Counted from the first letter of the stretch, positions 8,541-18,916 are shown. The stretch: 64,000 nucleotides of DNA from Streptosporangium lutulentum (GCF_030811455.1 NZ_JAUSQU010000001.1:10168001-10232000); one strand, 5' to 3'. Notes: generated by a model from the letters alone, not told the origin. Made by a program: numbers and translations.

Positions 8541-9839
8541 ATGGCGGCTCCCAGTCACACCTCGGTCAAGCCACACGGCGGCGTGACACTCTTGGCCGAT
8601 AGATGGCCTCTGCTTGGGCAGCGTCGCGCGCTGGTTGGTTACATCTGCGGGGTCGTGGCCCTGGACGTCGCCGCAATCCTGTTCTTTGTCGTATCCGGCG
8701 ATTTCCACTGGTCTGATCTGCTCACCTTCACCGCTCTGATGGCGTGTGGCGCCGTCTGCATCGAGGCGACCCGCAGGCTCGGGATGCCCGCGGGCGTCTC
8801 CCGTGATCTGCTCTCCGCCTGGTGGCTGCCGGCCGCGCTGCTCCTGCCGCCGCTCTACGCCCTTCTCGCGCCCATCCCGCTCCAGTTCCTGCTGCAGAAA
8901 CGGGTGCGTGAGACGGTCGTCTACCGAAGGGTCTTCAGCTCGGCGGCGATCGGCCTGGCCGGATGCGCGGCCTCGCTGCTCTTCCACGGCACCACCGACG
9001 GCCTGGCCGCGCTGACCAAGGGCGCCGGGGGGCCCATCCTCGCCGCGATCGGCTGCGCCGTGCTCTTCACGGTGATCAACACCGCGCTGATCGCCATCGC
9101 CGCACACGCCGCCGACCCCGACAGCCGCTGGCGGGAGGTTCTGTGGAATCGGGAAAGTCTCCTGCTCGACGTGGTCGAGCTCTGCCTCGGCGTCATCGTC
9201 TCTATCACCTGCGCGCTGAACCTGGCGCTGCTGGTCCTGGCGCTGCCGCCGGTGGTGCTGCTCCAGCGCAGCCTGCTCCACGCCCAGCTGCAGGCGGCGG
9301 CCCGCACCGACTTCAAGACCGGTCTGCTCAACGCCGCCGCGTGGCAGCGCGAGGCGGACACCGAGATCGTCAGGGCGCGTCGCACCGGCGAGACGCTCGC
9401 CCTGCTCATCGTCGACATCGACCACTTCAAACGGGTCAACGACACCTACGGCCATCTGATCGGCGATCAGGTGCTGGTGGGCGTGGCCTCCACCATCCGC
9501 AGCCAGCTCCGTGACTACGACGTGGTGGGCCGCTTCGGCGGCGAGGAGTTCGTCGTCCTGCTGCCCAGAGCCGATGTCACCGAGGCCCGCAGGGTCGCCG
9601 AGCGGCTGCGGTCCCGGGTGGGGCGGATGGCGGTTCCGGCCGACGACAACATGATCACCGTGACGATCTCGGTCGGGGTCGCGATCATGAGCGTGCACGG
9701 CGACGACCTGATCGAACTGCTCGCCGCAGCCGATCTGGCCCTTTACCGAGCCAAGGAGCTCGGCCGCGACCGAATCTGCCTGCCCGCCACGGTTGTGCCC
9801 CCTGCCCGTCGCGCTGGAGCGGAGTCCGCCCCTAGCTGA
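8541..9839 (+). CDS. Membrane-bound diguanylate cyclase (GGDEF)
   Basis: The start at 8541 follows GGAGAGGGGG; the upstream extension reads like noncoding sequence. The protein is 432 residues. About six hydrophobic segments fill residues 33-240, an integral-membrane sensor without a recognisable ligand domain. The GGDEF domain runs from about residue 255 (RTDFKTGLLN) to the end, with IDHFKRVNDTYGHLIGDQVL, an active-site GGEEF at about 333-337, and RDYD five residues before it, an intact RxxD product-inhibition site. It should make c-di-GMP and be feedback-inhibited. In Streptomyces c-di-GMP holds back development through BldD, so a developmental input is plausible. No EAL domain is present. 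Confidence 0.92.
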   Translation: MAAPSHTSVKPHGGVTLLADRWPLLGQRRALVGYICGVVALDVAAILFFVVSGDFHWSDLLTFTALMACGAVCIEATRRLGMPAGVSRDLLSAWWLPAALLLPPLYALLAPIPLQFLLQKRVRETVVYRRVFSSAAIGLAGCAASLLFHGTTDGLAALTKGAGGPILAAIGCAVLFTVINTALIAIAAHAADPDSRWREVLWNRESLLLDVVELCLGVIVSITCALNLALLVLALPPVVLLQRSLLHAQLQAAARTDFKTGLLNAAAWQREADTEIVRARRTGETLALLIVDIDHFKRVNDTYGHLIGDQVLVGVASTIRSQLRDYDVVGRFGGEEFVVLLPRADVTEARRVAERLRSRVGRMAVPADDNMITVTISVGVAIMSVHGDDLIELLAAADLALYRAKELGRDRICLPATVVPPARRAGAESAPS

Positions 9840-9864
9840 GCTCAGCAGGCCCTAAACTAAAGGC

Positions 9865-11529
<1,665 letters not shown>

Positions 11530-11544
11530 GGTGAATCGGCCAAG

Positions 11545-11586
11545 GAGCCCCCGGTACCCCGCCGTACGGCGGGGTACCGGGGGCTC
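11545..11586 (+). terminator. Perfect 42-nt palindrome after ettA
   Basis: A 16-base arm (11545-11560) is the exact reverse complement of 11571-11586, and the ten bases between them (GCCGTACGGC) are themselves a palindrome. The RNA hairpin is very GC-rich and has no T-tract, which is common for actinomycete terminators. It ends 15 bases before the thioesterase start. Confidence 0.8.
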
Positions 11587-11601
11587 GCTACCGTTCTCGG
11601 T

Positions 11602-12045
11602 GTGTTAGGACAGAGCGTCACGGACGGCGTCAGCCGTAGCCACCGGCATGTGTTCCCCCGAGCGGTGAGGTTCGCCGACGTCGACTCGCTCGGCCACGTC
11701 AACAACGTGCGATTCCTCGACTACCTTGAGGACGCGCGGCTGGCGATGTTCCACATCGACCCCCACCGGGAGGGCATGCCTCCTTTCAGGGGGCTCGTGA
11801 TCGCCCGGCACGAGATCGACTATCGGCGTCCCCTCACCTTCCGGCCGGATCCGGTCCGGGTGGAAAGCTGGGTGACCGAGGTCCGGCCGGTGCGGTTCAC
11901 CCTCGACTACGAGATCCGCGACGATGAGGAGACCTTCGTCCGGGCCCGCTCGGTGCTCGTCGCCTACGACGTGGCGCGGGCCGCTCCCCGGCGGCTGAAC
12001 CAGGAGGAACTCACCTACCTGCGCCGGTTCGTCCCCGCCGGGTAG
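11602..12045 (+). CDS. Hotdog-fold acyl-CoA thioesterase (4HBT/YbgC type)
   Basis: A 147-residue single hotdog domain beginning at a GTG. The segment VRFADVDSLGHVNNVRFLDYLEDARLAMF is the family's conserved helix region, with the Asp and Asn expected near the active site, followed by the strand IARHEIDYRRPLTF. Such enzymes hydrolyse acyl- or aryl-CoA esters in the cytoplasm; the substrate cannot be predicted. Mycobacteria carry a thioesterase at the equivalent place next to ettA. It converges on the glucosidase gene. Confidence 0.85.
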   Translation: MLGQSVTDGVSRSHRHVFPRAVRFADVDSLGHVNNVRFLDYLEDARLAMFHIDPHREGMPPFRGLVIARHEIDYRRPLTFRPDPVRVESWVTEVRPVRFTLDYEIRDDEETFVRARSVLVAYDVARAAPRRLNQEELTYLRRFVPAG

Positions 12046-12089
12046 CGCCCACCGGATCTCCCGCGTTCGTGTGAGGTCACCGAGCCGAC

Positions 12090-12161
12090 CCGGGCGCCCG
12101 TGCTCGGGACGGCCCCGTGTACGGGCAGGCCGCCGTCCCGGGCGCCCGTGTTCAGGACGGC
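12090..12161 (+). repeat. Direct repeat between convergent genes
   Basis: A 24-bp sequence beginning CCGGGCGCCCGTG occurs at 12090-12113 and 12138-12161 with two differences. Each copy contains the self-complementary CGGGCGCCCG, and a CGGCGTACGCCG palindrome overlaps the end of the second. The 129-bp gap lies between two convergent genes, so a two-way termination region is plausible. Confidence 0.6.
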
Positions 12162-12174
12162 GTACGCCGGTGGG

Positions 12175-13710
12175 TCACGGGGTGTACAGCCAGGCCGCCG
12201 TGTCCGGAAGGAGCAGATGGCCCTCGATGGGGGCGCTGCCGATCAGGACCCGGTCGTGCGGCGGAAGCTGTACCGGCTCGGAGCCGCAGTTGATGACACA
12301 GGTCAGCGGGCCGCGGCTGAAGAACAAGGCGTCCGCGGGGGACTCCAGCCAGGTGACCCGGTCGTCGAGGGAGCCGCGCAGCGCGCGGCGGGCGCGCAGG
12401 GCCTCCTGATAGAAGCTCAGGGTCGAGCCGGGGTCGCCCGCCTGGCGCTCGGCGTTCAGCGTGGCCCACTCGGCGGGCTGGGGCAGCCAGGGCCGGACCC
12501 CGTCGGGGGAGAAGCCGTACGGCTCGGCGGCGCCGGACCAGGGAAGGGGGACCCGGCAGCCGTCCCGGCCGGGCAGCCTGCCCTCGGAGCGGACGAAGAT
12601 GGGGTCCTGACGGGCCTCCGGGGGAAGATCCTTCACCTCGGGGAGGCCGAGTTCCTCCCCTTGGTACAAATATGCCGATCCGGGCAGGGCGAGCATGGCG
12701 AGCAGCGCCGCGCGGCCACGGGCGAGGCCCGGCGTGGAATCGGTCAGGCCCTCGCCGTACCGGGTGACGTGACGGACCACGTCGTGGTTGGAGAGCACCC
12801 AGGTGGGGGCGGTCACCGCGTCGAGGGTGTCGTCGATGATCTTTCTGAACGCCGGCGCGGACCAGGGGGCCTCCAGCCAGGCGAAGTTGAAGCTCTGGTG
12901 CAGTTCGTCGGGACGGACGTAGAGCGCGAGGTCCTCGGCGGAGTCGGTCCAGACCTCGCCGATGGCCATCCGCTCGCCCGGGTAGGAGTCGAGCACCTTG
13001 CGCCACTCCCGATACACCTCGTGGACCTCGGGTCGTCCCCAGATCGGCGACTCGGCCTTGAACGCCTGATCCTCCGGCGGGGTGTCCGGCAGGCCCTCGG
13101 CCTTGTACAGGCCCATCGCCACGTCGATCCTGAACCCGTCCACCTCCCGATCCAGCCAGAACCGCAGCACGTCGAGAAACTCGGCGTGCACCTCGGGGTT
13201 GCGCCAGTTGAAGTCCGGCTGACCGGAGGCGAACAAGTGCAGGTACCACTGCCCGTCGGGCGTCTTGGTCCAGGCCGGGCCGCTGAAGGTGGACTGCCAG
13301 TTGTTGGGCGGCAGGTCCCCGCCGTCGCGGAACATGTAGCGCTCGCGTCCCTCGCCCCGTAGCGCGGCCTGGAACCATTCGTGCTCGGAGGAGCTGTGGT
13401 TCGGCACGATGTCCACGATCACCCGCAGCCCGAGCCGGTGAGCCTCCGCGACGAGCGCGTCGAAGTCGGCGAGGGTGCCGAAAAGGGGGTCGACGTCACG
13501 GTAATCCGCCACGTCGTAGCCGCCGTCGGCCATGGGGGAGCGGTAGAAGGGGGTCAGCCAGATCGCGTCCACGCCGAGTTCGGCGAGGTACGGCAGGCGC
13601 TGCCGGATACCGGGCAGATCGCCGACGCCGTCTCCCGAGGCGTCGGCGAAGCTGCGAACGTAGATCTCGTAGACGACGGCATCACGCCACCAGGGGATTT
13701 CCATGTGCAT
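12175..13710 (-). CDS. GH13 alpha-glucosidase / oligo-alpha-glucosidase
   Basis: This 511-residue cytoplasmic protein has the glycoside hydrolase 13 barrel. DAVVYEIYVRSFADASGDGVGDL starts the barrel and VDIVPNHSS near residue 100 is region I. Counting from the first Met, the nucleophile is Asp196 in DGFRIDVAMG, the acid/base is Glu252 in AIGEVW and the third acidic residue is Asp309 in LSNHD. No signal peptide is seen. It probably releases glucose from short alpha-glucosides such as maltose or trehalose-related sugars. The start is the first of two nearby ATGs, six bases after a G-rich Shine-Dalgarno site. The globin gene lies 23 bases upstream on the same strand, an arrangement also seen in mycobacteria (glbO-aglA). 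Confidence 0.93.
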   Translation of the reverse strand: MHMEIPWWRDAVVYEIYVRSFADASGDGVGDLPGIRQRLPYLAELGVDAIWLTPFYRSPMADGGYDVADYRDVDPLFGTLADFDALVAEAHRLGLRVIVDIVPNHSSSEHEWFQAALRGEGRERYMFRDGGDLPPNNWQSTFSGPAWTKTPDGQWYLHLFASGQPDFNWRNPEVHAEFLDVLRFWLDREVDGFRIDVAMGLYKAEGLPDTPPEDQAFKAESPIWGRPEVHEVYREWRKVLDSYPGERMAIGEVWTDSAEDLALYVRPDELHQSFNFAWLEAPWSAPAFRKIIDDTLDAVTAPTWVLSNHDVVRHVTRYGEGLTDSTPGLARGRAALLAMLALPGSAYLYQGEELGLPEVKDLPPEARQDPIFVRSEGRLPGRDGCRVPLPWSGAAEPYGFSPDGVRPWLPQPAEWATLNAERQAGDPGSTLSFYQEALRARRALRGSLDDRVTWLESPADALFFSRGPLTCVINCGSEPVQLPPHDRVLIGSAPIEGHLLLPDTAAWLYTP

Positions 13711-13733
13711 CGATTGCCCCCGCTTGAAGGGGT

Positions 13734-14132
13734 TTATGCGTGAGGGGCGTTCATCATGCTCTGCGCCGCGTAGACCAGGTAGTCCCAGAGGCGCTTCTCC
13801 AGCTCCTCGGGGAGCTCCAGCGAGGCCACCGCGTCATGCATGTGCCTCAGCCAGGCGTCGCGCTCGTCAGGGCCGATGACGAACGGGTTGTGCCGCATCC
13901 GCAGACGGGGGTGACCGCGCTGGAGACTGTAGGTGTTGGGGCCACCCCAGTATTGGATCAGGAAGAGGCGTAGCCGTTCTTCGGCTCCGGTGAGGTCTTC
14001 CTCGGGGTAGAGAGGCCGTAGCAGCGGGTCGTCCGCCACTCCCTCGTAGAAACGGTGGACGAGACGTCTGAAGGCCTCTTCGCCGCCGACGGCGTCGTAG
14101 AAGGACTGAGGTTCCTCGGGGATCGCGGACAC
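13734..14132 (-). CDS. glbO: Group II truncated haemoglobin (trHbO)
   Basis: A 132-residue truncated globin. [38 protein letters not shown] and [44 protein letters not shown] match the group II (GlbO) fold: Tyr in the B helix, proximal His in RMRH, and the group II hallmark Trp in the G helix (DAWLRHM). Family members bind O2 tightly and are linked to NO or peroxide detoxification. The start is GTG. It is the first gene of a two-gene unit with the glucosidase. Nearby hydrogenase genes may make oxygen handling relevant, but that link is inference. Confidence 0.95.
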   Translation of the reverse strand: MSAIPEEPQSFYDAVGGEEAFRRLVHRFYEGVADDPLLRPLYPEEDLTGAEERLRLFLIQYWGGPNTYSLQRGHPRLRMRHNPFVIGPDERDAWLRHMHDAVASLELPEELEKRLWDYLVYAAQSMMNAPHA

Positions 14133-14377
14133 GCGTTAAGCCTAATTGACGTCGTCACCGGTTTGAAAATCAGAGATTCCAGCACCCGGCCTTCCCGCCG
14201 GGTCTGTCGGTTCACGGTTCACCGGCCCGGGCGGCCCGGGAGCTCCGCACCCGCGCGGCCGCGGCACGCCTCGCCGCGTTCGAACAAGAACATCCCGCTT
14301 GGCCGGCGCGGAACACCCTGGCCCGCACACCCCCGCGAAAACACAAGCGGTGCCTCCTCGCGGAGTGTCCGGTGACG

Positions 14378-15403
14378 TCAGCCCGCGATCGGGATGGAGG
14401 CGCGGTCCAGAGCGGACTTGACGCGGATGCGGAGCTCCCGGGCGACCTGGGCCTGCTTGGACGGGAGGGTCTTGGCGCTGATCCGGAAGATGATGGCCGT
14501 GTCGGAGATCTGCTCGATCCCCCAGACCTGGGGCTCCTCGACGATGACGGAGTCGCGGTAGGCGGGATCGGCCCAGATCTCGTTGGTCACCTCCTCCAGG
14601 ATCTCGCGGACCGCGGGGATGTCGGAGGTGTAGGCCACCGGCACGTCCACCGCCGCGCGGGACCAGCCCTGGGACTCGTTGCCGACGCGGGTGATGGTGC
14701 CGTTGCGGACGTACCAGACCCGGCCGTCGATGTCGCGCAGGCGGGTGATGCGCAGGGTGACCGCCTCGACGGTGCCGATCGCGGCACCGGCGTCGATCAC
14801 GTCGCCCACGCCGTACTGATCCTCCAGGAGCATGAACATGCCCGCGATGAAGTCCTTGACGAGTTCCTGGGCGCCGAAGCCGATCGCCACGCCCAGAATG
14901 CCGACGCTGGTCAGCAGGGGGGCGATGGGAATGGAGAGTTTGTCGAGGACGGTCAGGACCGCGGTGCCCAGGATGACGATCGAGGCGATGTGCTTGAGCA
15001 CCGAGCCGATGGTCTCGGCCCGTTGCCTGCGCCGCTCGGCCACGATCGCGTCGAGCCCCTCGGGGGTCGACGGCTCCCGGCCGCGCAGGCGTCCGGCGAG
15101 GGAGGCGCGCCCGGAGGACGCGCGCCTCACCACCCGGGTGATCAGACGATGGGCCACCTTGCGGAAGATCAGGGCGATCAGCAGGACCAGCACGATGGCG
15201 ACCAGACCCGCGACCAGGGGTGCGAAAGTGTCCGGCAGGACGGTCCGCATGAGATCGCAGAGAGCCCCTCCGCTGCCCTCGCAGCCCCTGGTCAAGCCCA
15301 TGCTCGCGTTCACCAGATCGTCGATCGCCGCATCGATGGGTGGCGCGGACGGAGGTGGGGTGGGAGGGGGGCTTATCGCGAGCATGGGGACAAGCAAGGA
15401 CAC
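14378..15403 (-). CDS. Small-conductance mechanosensitive channel (MscS family)
   Basis: The protein is 341 residues. After a Pro-rich start and a segment with two Cys (residues about 40-50), one strong hydrophobic helix (FAPLVAGLVAIVLVLLIALIF) is followed by others (VLKHIASIVILGTAVLTVLDKL and LLTSVGILGVAIGFGAQELVKDFIAGMFMLLEDQYGVGDVI). The last is the pore helix and beta-domain entry typical of MscS. It should release solutes on hypo-osmotic shock. The GTG start has GAGGGGGAT about nine bases upstream. The 245-bp gap to glbO shows no gene. Confidence 0.93.
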   Translation of the reverse strand: MSLLVPMLAISPPPTPPPSAPPIDAAIDDLVNASMGLTRGCEGSGGALCDLMRTVLPDTFAPLVAGLVAIVLVLLIALIFRKVAHRLITRVVRRASSGRASLAGRLRGREPSTPEGLDAIVAERRRQRAETIGSVLKHIASIVILGTAVLTVLDKLSIPIAPLLTSVGILGVAIGFGAQELVKDFIAGMFMLLEDQYGVGDVIDAGAAIGTVEAVTLRITRLRDIDGRVWYVRNGTITRVGNESQGWSRAAVDVPVAYTSDIPAVREILEEVTNEIWADPAYRDSVIVEEPQVWGIEQISDTAIIFRISAKTLPSKQAQVARELRIRVKSALDRASIPIAG

Positions 15404-15737
15404 GGAGTGGATCCCCCTCGGATCGGATCGTTCGACAAGACGGGCAAATCAAGCGACCCACCTATTTTGCCGACCGAACCGGCCGCCGTCACATCACGCC
15501 GGGGAAGACGGGGACATCCGAGCTCAGGGCCGCGGGGGGTGAGTTCGAATGCTCCGGTGACGGACGGCTCGTACGGGACGCGCACCCGGAAGCGTGTCCC
15601 GTGCCGTTTCCGAGAGAGATCCCTCCGGTTGCCGCCCGGACGAGACCCGGGCGGCAGCTTGTGTTCTCCGTGTTTCGAAGCCGATCGACGGGCCGGCTGA
15701 GAGGGCCTGTCGACGGGTTCGATCGGGAGGTTCGAAG

Positions 15738-15788
15738 CCGACGGGGTGACCAGCGTCCGAGGACGCTCCGCACCGGTCACCCCGTCGG
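15738..15788 (-). terminator. Nested hairpin in the 449-bp gap 15404-15852
   Basis: A 14-base arm (15738-15751) is exactly complementary to 15775-15788, and an inner seven-bp hairpin (15752-15758 with 15761-15767) sits inside. It lies about 65 bases beyond the stop of the leftward gene at 15853, so it probably ends that transcript. I see no convincing gene in the rest of the gap. Confidence 0.65.
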
Positions 15789-15852
15789 CCCCGTCGAGCC
15801 GCGGTAGGAGCGGTGCGCCCGGGCGACGAACGCCGTCAGGCGCACCGCTCAC

Positions 15853-16137
15853 TCACTCCCCCACCGCGGCGAGTACGCGTGCGACCTTGGTCGCGGCACC
15901 GGCGGGGTCCTCCGCCGTGTGCATCCGCTCACCCCAGGACCACCAGTAGTACCAATCCGGGCAGCTGGGGGCGGCCTGCGCTCGGCAGGTGACGTTCTCC
16001 GCCAGGCTGGTCGCGTTCGGGTTGATCACACGGACGAAGGCACGACCCGACTGGGTCCGTACCACCCGGGCGTGCAGCCCGCGGGAGTCAAGTTCTGACA
16101 CCAGTCGTTCCAGGTGCCCGAAGTCGTTTTCCCCCAC
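15853..16137 (-). CDS. Small protein of unknown function, aromatic-rich
   Basis: I do not recognise a family. GTG at 16137 is taken as the start because AAGGAGGG lies five to six bases upstream; a longer version from 16170 would overrun that ribosome site. The product is 94 residues. NDFGHLERLVSELDSRGLHARVV looks like a helix plus strand, QSGRAFVRVINPNA like a beta hairpin, and PDWYYWWSWGERM is an unusual aromatic run with Cys on either side upstream. It reads away from the XRE-type regulator gene across a shared 336-bp region and may be its target or partner. Confidence 0.7.
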   Translation of the reverse strand: MGENDFGHLERLVSELDSRGLHARVVRTQSGRAFVRVINPNATSLAENVTCRAQAAPSCPDWYYWWSWGERMHTAEDPAGAATKVARVLAAVGE

Positions 16138-16473
16138 CTCGTCCCTCCTTTTGGGTTTTGGCGTCCGCACCGAATCGCGTTCGATTGATCACGTATTCGG
16201 TGCTGTGAGCCAAACATGGCCCACTGAGGCCCGTGGGTCAACGTGAGGAAAACCCAGATCAGGGTATGCCTTCTCCCAAGTAGGTTGAAAGAAACAGTCC
16301 GGCGGTGGACGATCCTTAGCCGGTGGCTTTATTTGCACGTTCCGGATGAGTCAAGCGTGGTCCATCATTCTCAATAGGCACAGTGCGACAACCGAATCAC
16401 ACTGAGTCAAGGGAGAGGACCGGTCGGGACAAGTGTGCCAGCCAGCCCAGCTGGCCACGAGAGAGGGGCCGGT
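16138..16473. promoter_or_regulatory. Divergent promoter region, AT-richer than flanks
   Basis: This 336-bp stretch separates the leftward unknown gene from the rightward regulator gene and must hold both promoters. ACCGAAT near 16169 and ATTCGGT near 16195 form a seven-bp inverted repeat close to the leftward start. GAGTCAA occurs twice (near 16348 and 16402). Either could be bound by the neighbouring HTH protein. I see no gene in the stretch. Confidence 0.5.
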
Positions 16474-18030
16474 ATGTCCGGCAGGCAGCACAGGGAGACG
16501 GAATTAGCGCGGCAGATTCGGGCCAAAGGCCTGGCTGTCGGGCAGGGCTCGGCGCATATCGCCGAGTTGATCTATGAAAAGTGTAATCCACAATTTGGGA
16601 CAACAAGGATTAAAGGTCATCGCCTTGCGCATGGCGTCGCCCTCGCGGATGTGATCGAACAGATAAGGGCGCTGTTCGAACGTGACGGAAAATCGGCACC
16701 AGGTATAGGTGAGACGCTTCTCTCCGCCTATGAGAGCGGGCTGAAACGGCCCGGTCCCGAATACCTCCACTACCTGTGCACCGCCTACCGGGTCGAACCG
16801 GTCTCCCTCGGATACGACGGCCCCTGCATCTGTGGCCACGGTCACAGGCTGTCAGGGGTGGTCCGAGGCGATCTCCACGATGGAAAACCCGATACGTCCC
16901 CCGGTCGAGACGAGTCGCTGATCCAGGCGATCAGAGGCGCCTCTTCTGTGGTCGGGGGTGAGGAGGACGAGAACGTGCTACGGAGAACGCTTTTACAGCT
17001 CCTGGCCGGGACCGGCATCGCGCTGGACGGGCAGGTACTCGGATCTGTGGAGAACATTCGCAGAAGGATGGACGACACCCTGGTGTCGGCCACCGTCTCG
17101 GCCGCGATGCTGGATCAGTGGGAGGAAGCCACCATCGGCTTCGGCCGCCAATACATGAACACCCCGCCGCTGAGGCTGCTCTGCGACGTGCTCCTGGAGT
17201 TCAGCGCCGTGCGCAAGGCCATGGAGCAGCGCCAGCCGGTGGACCTGCAGGAGCGACTGTGTCGCATGGCCGCTCAGCTCTCGGGGCTGAGCGGCATGAT
17301 CATGATTAACCTCGGTGACCACCGGCTTGCCCGATCCTTCTTCAGGACCGGCAGGACGGCCGCGGACGAGACCGGGGACCGCGCGCTCCGAGCCTGGGTG
17401 ACGGCCAGGGAGGCCCTGGTCCCGCTCTACTACGGAGATCCGCGCGAAGCCCTCAACCTCGCCAAGAAGAGCCGCGACATGGCCGGCCAGACGCCCTGCG
17501 CGGCTCAGGCCATGGCGCCGGTCGTCGAGGCCCGCGCTCTGGCCATGCTGTCGGGTTCGGGCAAGAAGGACGTGGTCGACCAGGCCAAGCGGGCGCTGTC
17601 GCGGGCCAGGGCGGCGTTCTCCCAGATGACCGCGAACGAGCAGGACGACTCGACCTTCGGCTACACCGAGCGCCAGCTCTACTTCCACCAGGGAGACGCG
17701 CTGGTGAAGCTGGGGCAGGCGATGGAGGCCGACCTCATCCTGGAGCAGGCGCTCACGAAGTACGGTCCGTCCGACTGGCTCGACCCGACCTTCATCAAGT
17801 TCGATCGCGCCCAGTGCAAACTTCTCGAGGGTGACATCGACGAGGCGATGGAGATGGCCCAGAAGACGCTCGCGAGCCTGGGCGACGGTTGCAGGCCCGG
17901 CATCCTCATGCAACGCGCCCATGAGATGGCCAGGGAGGTGGAGGCCAAGGACCCCAACCACAAGGGTCTCAAGCTCTTCCAGGAGGCGTTGCGCGCCGCG
18001 CCGATGGAGGACCCGGGGGGTGATGCATGA
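16474..18030 (+). CDS. XRE-type HTH regulator with a long helical (TPR-like) C-terminal region
   Basis: The ATG at 16474 follows GAGAGGGG; an upstream ATG at 16435 lacks such a site. The product is 518 residues. An HTH-like region lies at residues about 45-115: HRLAHGVALADVIEQIRALFER, then LLSAYESGLKRPGPEYLHYLCTAYRVEP, as in XRE regulators. CICGHGHR follows. Residues about 190-500 are helical with repeated hairpins (TAADETGDRALRAWVTAREALVPLYYGDPREALNLAKKSRDMA), resembling tetratricopeptide repeats. HTH-plus-TPR regulators in Gram-positive bacteria often bind small peptides. Its stop overlaps the GNAT gene by ATGA, and a 24-residue peptide gene follows, so a regulator-effector-peptide unit is plausible but untested. 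Confidence 0.78.
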   Translation: MSGRQHRETELARQIRAKGLAVGQGSAHIAELIYEKCNPQFGTTRIKGHRLAHGVALADVIEQIRALFERDGKSAPGIGETLLSAYESGLKRPGPEYLHYLCTAYRVEPVSLGYDGPCICGHGHRLSGVVRGDLHDGKPDTSPGRDESLIQAIRGASSVVGGEEDENVLRRTLLQLLAGTGIALDGQVLGSVENIRRRMDDTLVSATVSAAMLDQWEEATIGFGRQYMNTPPLRLLCDVLLEFSAVRKAMEQRQPVDLQERLCRMAAQLSGLSGMIMINLGDHRLARSFFRTGRTAADETGDRALRAWVTAREALVPLYYGDPREALNLAKKSRDMAGQTPCAAQAMAPVVEARALAMLSGSGKKDVVDQAKRALSRARAAFSQMTANEQDDSTFGYTERQLYFHQGDALVKLGQAMEADLILEQALTKYGPSDWLDPTFIKFDRAQCKLLEGDIDEAMEMAQKTLASLGDGCRPGILMQRAHEMAREVEAKDPNHKGLKLFQEALRAAPMEDPGGDA

Positions 18031-18521
18031 AGGCCAGAATCCGGCGTTATCGCTGGTCTGACCTCGAATCCGTCTGGGCGTTGCATCAGATCTGCCTTGC
18101 CCAGGTCGGCCTCGCACCGGGAGACGGCGTCTACTACGAAGACGATTTCCCCCGGATCAACGAGATCTATCTCGCCGACGGCGGAGAGTTCCTCGTGGGG
18201 GAGATCCCCGGTGGGCGCATCATCGCCATGGGCGGGTTGCGCCGCGTCGACGATCAGAGTGCGGAGATGTGCCGCATGCGGGTCCATCCGGAATTCCAGC
18301 GACGCGGGCTCGGCGCCCAGATGGTCACGGCACTGGAGACGCGCGCGATCGAGCTGGGCTACGTCCGGCTCTGCGGTGACACCACCCTGAATCAGCCGGC
18401 CGCGATGGAGCTCTATCGCAAGTACGGCTGGCGTGAGATCCGCAGGGAAGAGCGCGGTGGATGTGTGGTGATCTATGGAGAGAAAGACCTGGTTGTTGCC
18501 ATGTCTCCCTTGGTTAAGTAA
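18027..18521 (+). CDS. GNAT-family N-acetyltransferase
   Basis: A 164-residue GNAT domain. MCRMRVHPEFQRRGLGAQMVTALETRA carries the acetyl-CoA pyrophosphate loop (Q/RxxGxG/A), and NQPAAMELYRKYGWREIRREER is the usual C-terminal strand-helix. It overlaps the regulator gene by four bases, so the two are translated together. The substrate is unknown; a small molecule, the regulator itself or the short peptide encoded 95 bases downstream are all possible, and none is shown by sequence. Confidence 0.88.
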   Translation: MKARIRRYRWSDLESVWALHQICLAQVGLAPGDGVYYEDDFPRINEIYLADGGEFLVGEIPGGRIIAMGGLRRVDDQSAEMCRMRVHPEFQRRGLGAQMVTALETRAIELGYVRLCGDTTLNQPAAMELYRKYGWREIRREERGGCVVIYGEKDLVVAMSPLVK

Positions 18522-18616
18522 GTGGATTTCATGCTGATCTGTCATTAGGCGTTGCGTTCCGACGAAACAGAGGAATACTTACTCTTCGTATCTGTAGTCA
18601 TTCTTTGGTGAGTGCG

Positions 18617-18691
18617 ATGAAGAAGATCATTATTCACAAGCCCGGAACGGTCAAACTGAGTGGTGCTTCCAGCGTCATGCACAAGGGGTGA
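18617..18691 (+). CDS. Candidate 24-residue peptide, MKKIIIHKPGTVKLSG...
   Basis: The reading frame starts at ATG 18617, has GGTGAG four bases upstream and stops with TGA at 18691. The peptide is basic (several Lys and His) with a hydrophobic KKIII start and a Ser/Ala/Gly-rich tail ending in KG. It lies in an AT-richer patch 95 bases after the GNAT gene on the same strand and is read toward the RNA candidate and hairpin downstream. It could be a signalling peptide for the TPR-like regulator, a modified-peptide precursor or an attenuator leader. I do not recognise a family. Confidence 0.45.
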   Translation: MKKIIIHKPGTVKLSGASSVMHKG

Positions 18692-18734
18692 GGGGCTCTC
18701 CGGCTGAGTTGATCCTTCTGGCTGCGGATTCAGG

Positions 18735-18840
18735 CCGGGACGTGCCGAGGTCTGCGCCGAGCCGTACCCTGCCGTAGGCAGGGCGGGGGTCCAACAAGGG
18801 GGGCAATCCTGGTGAAACCAGGCGCATCCGAAAGAGGGTG
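18735..18840 (+). ncRNA. Structured RNA candidate resembling part of a c-di-AMP (ydaO/yuaA) riboswitch
   Basis: On the plus strand GCGCCGAGCC is followed by a seven-bp hairpin (18767-18773 with 18777-18783, loop GTA), then CGGGGGTCCA, a short spacer, GGGGGGCAATC, and a six-bp hairpin (18808-18813 with 18817-18822, loop GAA), then CATCCGAA. The order GCCGA-G/A-UCC, hairpin, CGGGGGAACCA, GGGGUGAAUC, hairpin, CCGAA is the ydaO core as I remember it. The usual 3' part (CCCGUCAGCUAACCUCGUAGGC) is not recognisable, and no cell-wall hydrolase follows. It may be a diverged or decayed riboswitch, or a different RNA. Confidence 0.4.
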
Positions 18841-18916
18841 GGGCTGGGAGGTGGAGATAATTTCCACCGGGGGAGGCGTCCTCTCCTCTGTGGGAGTTGT
18901 TTTCCCTCAGATGCAT

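Noticed and set aside
15373-15852. 159-codon minus-strand frame between the MscS gene and the small unknown gene
   Set aside because: It contains the nested hairpin and has no believable domain or start.
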